Origin: JBCCRH01 sp039208045
GTDB taxonomy: Bacteria > Bacteroidota > Bacteroidia > Chitinophagales > Saprospiraceae
Assembly: GCA_039208045.1 (NCBI GenBank)
Contig: JBCCRH010000140.1
Coordinates: forward strand, 1-12,833
DNA length: 12,833 nt
Direction of reading: 5' to 3'
Position numbers and translations under genes: made by a program. Below are positions 1 through 9,000 of this stretch, piece by piece (the stretch's first letter is position 1; each line of letters begins with the position of its first letter). The notes beneath the pieces are model-generated. The model had not been told where the DNA came from, ran no database searches, and saw only the letters and a program-made list of their open reading frames with translations.

Positions 1-3000
1 CTCCATCGCCAAACTCGGAAGCTGGAATGAAGACAAAGTAAGTGCCTTCTGATAGATTATCGAAGAGATAAAAACCACCGTTTTCTGTTACGTCCGTCTG
101 AACAGGTGTAGCCATTGTCGGATCATCCCCTTGATTGTATAACTCAACAGTGACGTTATCTATTCCCATATCTGTTCCGCTATCAAAGTCGCCATCCTCG
201 TTGTTATCCATGTAGATGAGGTTACCAAGGGCTACTCGTTCTACAGCCTCTATCAAACCCGCATCAAACGTATGATCCGTCTCGTCTGCCGTGAACATAA
301 TGACCGGCATATCTCCCAAGCCTGGCACGGTCATTTCGGAGACATCCGAATCATTCTGGTCAGGATTGGTGCCTTCGCCGTCATCTGCTGTAGTCAGTTC
401 GTACATGATCGAACCCACTGTGATTTCATCATTGGTATCATCGTAGCTATCGCCCATAAAGACAATGAAGTAGGACTCGCCTCTCACGATCTCGGTGAAG
501 CCGGTTTCCCAGGTTTCGCCGGTAGTGCCTTGGCCGGTGAAGTAATATTCGCCGTCTGCATCGGTTGTAGTAGTAGCTACTAGCTCAGCATTGCCCATAT
601 CGGGTTTGGTGTATAGCTTGACGGTGAGGCCAGGTAAAGGATTTTCGCAGGCATCTTGTACGCCATCCATGTCTGTATCAATCCAGACATAATTACCGAT
701 CTGAATAGGGAGTTCGCCGCAGGTTACCTCGATATCGCCAAGTCCGGCTGCTTTTCCAATGCCACTTCCTGTCGTACTGGCATTGCGATAGATTTCAAAA
801 AATCGTGATCTAGCGCCTGTCCCCAAGTCTAAAGCATAGAATCCACCACTAAACTGAATAGCTGGATCTAGGATGGTGAGTAATACTTCATCAGTACTTG
901 GCAACAAAGTAAGACCACCGAAACTACCTTCATCCCCATCCGTATGATCGTCATCAAAGAATTCGCCACTTGCAGTTGCTGGGATTTCTACATCCCAAGT
1001 CCCGGAGGCATTTGGTAAGGCCCTTAATACATCTCCAGCAGAGATATTGTCGAAGGTAGATGCCCCCGTTAATGCGTAGTTGGCAAAACCTAGTTGATGC
1101 CCAGCACGATCCATAATACCTAAGATCATGACACCATCTGCAGCGAATTCAATATCAGAAATGATTGGTTGTGGATAGACAATGTTGTTTCCAAAGCAAG
1201 TATTAGGAGGGAATTGATCGGTCCAGGCTTGCCATTCACTTGGGCAGAAGCTACCAAAACCTAATTCTCTTGGGTAATCGAAGGTCATATCTGCTACTTC
1301 AACCCAAGTACCATCATTCAATCTGTAAACATATCCTGCCAAGTCACTAACATTTTGGGTATAGCTTGCATCACAAACTGCTCCTACATAAATCTGACCT
1401 TCATGGAATTTTAGCGCCCAAGGACGCATCTCACCACTACTCCCGCAAACACCTGCAGGTAATGGGTAGCTTGCAATTATCATTTTGGTCACGATATCCA
1501 GTGCATAGACAGTATTGTCATTAAGATTAGTCACATAGAGTAATTTATTTTCTACGTCTATATCAATGTCTCCCAATCCTACTTTACCCACTTTATCATA
1601 AGCCTCTGCATCATTGCTTGGATCAGAAGTATTAGTCAAACCACGTGCGGCACTACTTGGAATGGTGCCAACAGGAATACCTAAGGTAGATACATCTAGC
1701 CATAATGCATTTGAACCTGTATTCAAATCGTGCGTAAAGATCGCTCCCAGTGGATTGCTTGCCCCACTGGTTTCTGCTAAGCCTGAATGACGTTTTAAGA
1801 AGGCAGAACCGTAAATGATATCTTCTTCATGATCAATGGCAATTCCCCAAACGGTACCAATTTCTTGCTTGGTTGCAAGCACTTGTTTGGTTGGAGCAGA
1901 ACCGCCGGTTGCATCATAATCCATGATGACTAAAGCATCATTAGGTGTAGAAGGGTCTTCTGCGCTTCCGTTGATGTAACAAGGTGTAATGACGCGGAAA
2001 TCATTGGTTGTTTCGTCTCCATCAGGTGTACCGAAGCAAGCATCTGATGTTATCACTCCATAATCTACTGTACAACTAGCAACATCAACGAATTGTACAC
2101 TTGTTCCATTATCCGATCCTGCAAAAGAAGGATCAAGATAATCTTGTAATGGATTGGTGAATTCTACTCGGAAAGGAGGCATTAAGCCAGTTAAATCTAC
2201 ATTCCAATTACCATCAGCATTGGTGTAGGTAGTGGCTACTGGTGTATCATTATTACATTCGTAGATTTCTATTAAAATATTATTTTGTCCTGCTTCTCCG
2301 GCATCTTGTTCACCATCACTGTCTACATCATTGAATACTATTCCACCTAATTGATCTACACATTCATCACCACAAGCAATTAGATCAACTGCGGTTGGTA
2401 TGGCTGCACAATCCGTATCGTTGGAAAGAGTAGCACTAACAATCAGATCATAGGAAGGAGAAGTGAAGTTAAATACGGCATCGTCCGTTCCATCCTCGCT
2501 TGTTGGATTGATGGTCATGCTTTGGCCAGCTACGGAAACTACAATATCTTCATTTGCGAAATCCACATCTGTCCAATCTACTGTAACGGTTACCGTGAAG
2601 TCTGTGCCATTGTTACAAACTACCGCAGGTGTTACATCTATTTGAGGGACGACTACTCTGAATGACTCTTCATCTTCGCAAATCATTCCTCCGTTCCATT
2701 TGCGAGTCAGTAAATCTTGGATTGCCAGGAAGTCATTTAGTGGAAGGGTATTGCCATAGGCAATGATCTCTTTGATTGTGCCTGCAAAATGTCTTCCTCC
2801 TCCGATAACAGATCCAACAGCATATGGGAGATTACTAAATAAGACATTACCTCCAGTGCTTAAATTTTGTAGATTAGTCGTACCATCAAAGTACAATTCT
2901 GCATCATTAGTCCCATCTGCTCTGATGGCTAAGATGTGACAATCTGGTGTAATGTTGGCTAGGTTACTACTCGAAATGGCATCTCTACCACCTCCTCCAT

Positions 3001-6000
3001 TTAAGAAGGTAACTACTTCATTAGTAAGGCTGACCGTTGCAGAACCTAAAAAGATCGCCTCTTGGGTCGTACTACCGATCAAACTTCCTCCGTTGGTACT
3101 AGTAGTTATAGTATTATCTGGTTCAAACACTACAAATAGAGTATTGCCATTAAAACCAGTGGCACCTTGCAGTCTGTCCGTACTATTAAACTGAACACCT
3201 TGTAAACTGGCATTATAAGCAGGATCATCACTCGCACTGACACTCAAAGCATCATTACTATTACCAGATTTATCTCTCCACGCGGCGATAGCTGTTCCAT
3301 CCATTGGCACAGAACCATCAGCATTGACATCCTGACCATCTAGCCAAAGCGTCAAGCCTGCGGTATTTCGGATTAAAGCATCCTCAGAAGTGTAAGCGTA
3401 GAAAGTACCTGTTGCATTTACTGTTACCATATCGCCTGCTAGGTACTTTGTACCATTACCATTGGGTTGGCTGTAATAGGCTTCGTTACCATCTAGATTA
3501 GAACCTGTAATAGCAGGGAAAGTGAAGTTATCTTCACAGATCTCTATATCTGCGATGGGATCAAGGGTAGGACAGATACCCATCACCATAACTTGCGCCG
3601 GATCAAAATCATCCTCAAAGAGGTCATCATCTTGGTCTTGCCCATTATTCATATCCGTAATGACATTATCATTGCCCGTTTCGGACATGCTCATGCTATT
3701 GTTGTTGGGCTCCGAATCTGCATCCATCGCATCCATACCCCCATCAGTAGTAGAGCCACCTATAATTTCTGCATCATTGATAATGGAAGCACCACTAAAG
3801 CTTGGATTGATCGTAAAGGTGATATCAAAGCTAACGTCCATACCCGCATCGATCTGGTCGATGGTATAGGTATTGTCGTTATTATCCGCTACACCTGCCT
3901 GCATTACTAGCATTGGGTTGCTTAGTTCTGCGGCATTAAAGTAGTCAGCTACATCGACATCAAACGCATTTTGATTCCCTTGGTTGGTTACCGTAATGGT
4001 AAACTGTACCATATCGCCTGGTGCAAATGGCCCAGGGGTGGCGGTGGTATTGAGTTCTTTGATTAAGGCTAAATCGAAAATATCTACGATGCAGGTTGGC
4101 CCTGCTGGAATCGTAACCGGAATATCTGTCGTACAATTATCCGCATCATTGAAGAGTCGCACAATATAAGAAGCACCCGCATGTGCACCATCATTCAAAA
4201 TCACCGTATTATCGGCTGGCACAGTTTGCGCGGTTCCCGTGGTAGTGGCACCATTATAACTCCCTGCATTAGCCGTGCTGATACCATAATGTGTAACATT
4301 GCTACTACTTGTCCAGGTAATCGATCCATTGTCATTCTCCATAGCTCCATTACAAGTGGAAGCTGTGGTGCTGAGCATCGCAGTTGGCCGCGCTGTGACC
4401 GTAATCGTAGAAGTAGCCGTACAGCCATCACTATTCGTATAGGTAATCGTTGTCATACCAGCACTCACACCCGTCACTACACCTGCTGATGTAACTGTCG
4501 CGATACCTGCATCATTGGAAACATAAGGATCCATCATAGCTGGTGTACCACTGCCTGTAATAGTCATTGTCAAGCCCTCGCATACGGTCGCATCGCCGAT
4601 CGTTGGAATTGGCGGGCCTGCTGGAATCACTACCGTTACATCGCGCGAGCAATTATCGTCTGTATTGAATAAGCGAATAATATAAGTCGCACCGGCATAA
4701 GCCCCATCACTCAGAATTACTGTATTATCCGCAGGAGCACTCTCCGCAGCTCCCGTCATAGTCGGCCCGTTATAACTACCTGCATTGGCCGTACTGATAC
4801 CATAATGCGTAGCATTTACATCGCTCGTCCACGTAATCGTGCCGTTCGCATTCATTACATCGCCACTACAGGTCGCTGCACTTGGCGTTAAAGTAGCAGT
4901 CGGAAGGGGTGTTACCGTAATCGTAGAAGTAGCCGTACAGCCATCACTATTCGTATAGGTGATTGTCGTCATACCAGCACTTACCCCAGTCACCAAACCG
5001 GCTGAAGTCACCGTTGCGATACCCATATTGTTGGAAACATAGGGATCAGACATAGCTGGTGTACCGCTGCCTGTAATAGTAGTCGTCAAACCCTCACATA
5101 CAGTCGCGTCACCAATCGTCGGAATTGGTGGGCCGGGTGGAATCACTACCGTCACATCATCAAAGCAATCATCCGCCCCATTAAAAACTCTTACAATATA
5201 AGTAGCGCCTGCGTACGCGCCGGTATTAAAAATCACCGTATTATCAGCAGGGGCCATTTCTGCTGCCATCGTGGTCATTGGCCCATTGTAACTCCCTGCA
5301 TTAGCCGTGCTAATGCCATAATGCGTAGCATTTAGGTCGCTCGTCCACGTAATCGTTCCATTCGCATTCATCATATCGCCACTGCAAGTGGCTGCACTTG
5401 GGGTAAGAGTAGCCGAAGGAACTACACAAGAACTAGTAGACAAACCAAAATCAAAAGTAAGATCGGTCACATTAGTGGTAAACATGATACTTGGCATATC
5501 TCCTACCCCACCAGGAATCGTCATTTCAGAGGCATCTGAATCATTTTGATCGGCATTAGCTCCCGTTCCTGCATCTGGTGGCGAAAGCTGGTAGACGGTA
5601 GAACCGATCGTTATCTCATCCGTATTTTCATCATAGCTATCGGCCATTAGGACAATGAAGTATTTCTCGCCCATCGTTAAGCCCGTAAAGCTATTATTGG
5701 CTGCTCCAGTAGTAGCATTGACACCCGTAATATCCACATTAGTCTGATCAAAGTAATACTCGCCTGAAGCATCGGTTACATCCAAACCGACCAATAGCCC
5801 GGCTGCATCATATAGCTTCATAGTAAGACCAGTTACTGCCATTTCACCAGGGTCTTGTATCCCATCATTGTCCGCATCAATCCAGACATAGTTACCGACT
5901 TGGATCGTGCTTGGCCGGGTCATTACGGCAAGTCCACCCCAGTTGTTGGCTTTTGCAAAGTTATTGTCGAAGAACCCATTATTAGTCTCATCACTCAAAA

Positions 6001-9000
6001 TCCGAACATCTGCTACCCGCTCTCCATTTACTATATTTAACCAGGATAAACCTGAAGTACCGTTAAACGAAATGTTATCCATTGCTGGGGAAATTACTTC
6101 ATTACTCCCTTGATAGTTATCAAAGGTTCCGTTGAACATGGTTCCCTCTGTGCCGATATATTTGAAGAATCGATTAGAGGAGCTAGTGTGGAATCCAGCC
6201 TTGTCAGAATTATCAAAGGTCCAATTCACGATGGAAGTGTAGTCTCCTGATACGCCATTATTTTCCAGCATCCAGGCTCCATTCACTCTGCTTGCGCGGT
6301 AAAGCGCCCCTCCATGCACATAAAATGAGGAAGCAATTTGATCGGTATATCTATTCCGTTCTCCTATCATCATTCCATATTCACCATTGGTCTGGCGATC
6401 AAATCCGATTTCAGCTAACCAGGGAGAGATATGACCTACATAACTTGCATTAGTAGCATTATTTACGTAAGGCACTGTATTAGGTGTCAAAGGCACCCAA
6501 GAATAGACATTACCCGCGTAGAATCGATTGATATTGGTATTAGTGTAAGGTCTAACAATATTAAGCGGCACTTGCAATTCTTCTTGAAAATCAGCGGAAG
6601 AAGGAGTGGTATCACTCGGATCAAAGGAGTACACATAGCCCGTCATATCAGCAGGATTCGGACCAGTACAAGTTAGCGTTGCATATACCCGACCTGTCTG
6701 AGGGTGTACCCCCAATCCTAACGCTCTTGCGTATGGACGTCCATCGGGCCAATTGCCACCACAATTCGTATCAGGTAGCGGAAAACGCTTGATATCACTA
6801 GCGTTAGACGCTGCCGTGCCATCTGGATTTACAGGAATTACCAATACTTCATTGGTATTCAGATTCACCACATAGAGCTCAGAAAAATCCTTAGCCATTC
6901 GGATCGATCCTAAACCTACCGCCCCTACTGCTTCTGGGTATTGCCCCAGCAATCCATATTGGTTCGAGCCCGGATAATTATTATCTGCCTGGAATACCCC
7001 TGCAAAATCATCTCCAAAGCAATTTTCTAAGTCTAACCATACGCTCGGTGTACCCGCTGTTTTATTTTCTACATCTAGTGGAATCTGCATAATCACTGCT
7101 TCTGCGAAACCATTAGAGCTGGAGTTGGTAGCCATTGGGGCGAAAGCCCGATAATAAGAACCCGTCAGTAGGCGCTGGTTAGGTACATCCCAATCTAGCC
7201 CTAGCGTAGTACTTACTTCCCCCTTATTGGCTCCATCAATATAGGTGATTGGATAGTTAGTAGTGGAAAAATTAGATACTTGTCCCCAGTCGGAGCTTCC
7301 GTCGCTCGTGCTAATCGGTGTAAAGGGTATCTTATCATCATCTTCCAAGAAAATGATAGCCCCCTCCGTATCTGGGTCGTTATTTCTGGTAAAGCAAACT
7401 ACGGAGATCAAGGGATTATTTTGGGTAAACTGATCGGGATCAAGCACTCCATAATCCACATCGCAAGAACCAGTCGTCAAGAATTGAACATCTCCCTTGT
7501 TATCCGTTCCTACCAAAGAAGTTTCTAGAGGGGAACCTGCTGGGATAGAAAATTCCACTCGATAAGGATAGTTGGTGAATCCAGTAAGTAGCCAATCACC
7601 ATTGCTATTGGTGTAGGTAGTAGCCACTGGTGTGTTATTATTATCTTCAAATAAATCTACTCGAATAGCGCCTTGGCCCACCTCAAGATCACCATCATCT
7701 ACCCCATCATTATCAAAATCATTAAAGACGTTACCGCCAATGCCACCAAACCCACAATTCGCCGCAGGCGCACAAGTAATGGAAGGAACGATGTCAATGA
7801 TTCTAGTGGCATTACAATCCGAGAAATTCTGAAATTCAGCCGTAATCAAAGCCCCCAAGGTAGGGGTGCTGACGGATACGCTGAAGGGTTGTGACCCAAC
7901 ATCCACAGTGGGCTGAAAATTAGCTAAAGACTGACCGGCTGCCGTAAGCACTATCGGAGAAGCACCAGGAGGTGCCGAGGCATATGAATAATCCCAATTG
8001 ACTTGAAAATTGAGGGTATAGTTATCAATAGCAGAACAAGTGACGTAGGCATTAGAAATATTGATGCCACACTCCGGAAAACAGAAGCCTGGATCGGTGA
8101 TGGTTTCCTGAATATCACAGTTGTCTGCGGTATTTTGAATGAAAATATTGATGTCCCCATTCCCTGCTGAGCCTGCTGGTAAAGTAAAGACTTGATCACT
8201 CCCGAATGTCCCTGTCGTTGGATTAGGGGTGTAGCCATCTACAATTAAGTTATACGAACCAGTTCCTCCTTCTGGGTTGAGGGTAAACGTCAAGAAATCG
8301 TCCGCGCCATTAAATGGAGTCCCTCCATCATTACAGACAATATTGGTCAGCCCAGATTGAGGATTTCTAGTTTGGAAGAACAACTCATGTACCCAAGGAT
8401 TATTTCCATTACCCGATACGGAGAATACTCGATAAAAAGTATATGCTGTCGTATTGCTTGGAAAACTATAAGACTCAGCAGATGGACAGGTGCCAAAGAT
8501 ACAGGCCGAGGTGGAAGCATCTTCTGTTACCGATAATAAGGTAGTCCAAGCACTACCATTATTACTTCCCTGTATCTCAACGTTTGTCCCATTGTTAAAC
8601 AAATGAGGATTTCCACCACTAGTAACAATTTCTAAGCCCGTCAGCACTTCTGCTTGTGGAAACTGTACTCTAATGTACTCTAAGCCATTGGCCGTACCAG
8701 ATGGGAAAAAGAATGTTTGACTCGTTATATCTCCATCTTTCAAATCATCGATGGTGCCCGATCCTGAGGTGTTCGCCAGCGTAGAAAGAGTGATGGTTGA
8801 TTTATTACTGAGGTCATTATAATCTGTTCCTGCACAATCTGCTGGCAAGCAATTGCCAGGATCAATGACGGTTTCTACTATGTCCATATTGTCATCAAAG
8901 CCTGTAATGGTAAGCGTTACATTGCCTCCCCCCGCAGAGCCATCTCCCAGGCGGAAGAAGGTGGCATTACCAAACGTACCAGTAGCAGATGCGCTAAGGG

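Noticed and set aside
272..583. Plus-strand open frames across 272-9922 (for example 272-583, 3522-3869, 9674-9922)
   Set aside because: They lie antisense to the giant gene, have no domain character or start signal, and their translations are low-complexity shadows of its repeats.
4094..5419. CRISPR or non-coding tandem repeat
   Set aside because: The 516-bp units are translated in frame, keep conserved Cys and Gly positions and have no spacers.
7951..8238. Minus-strand frames at 4201-4431, 7951-8238 and 8917-9126
   Set aside because: They are in other phases of the same strand inside the giant gene, whose own frame is continuous and domain-rich there.
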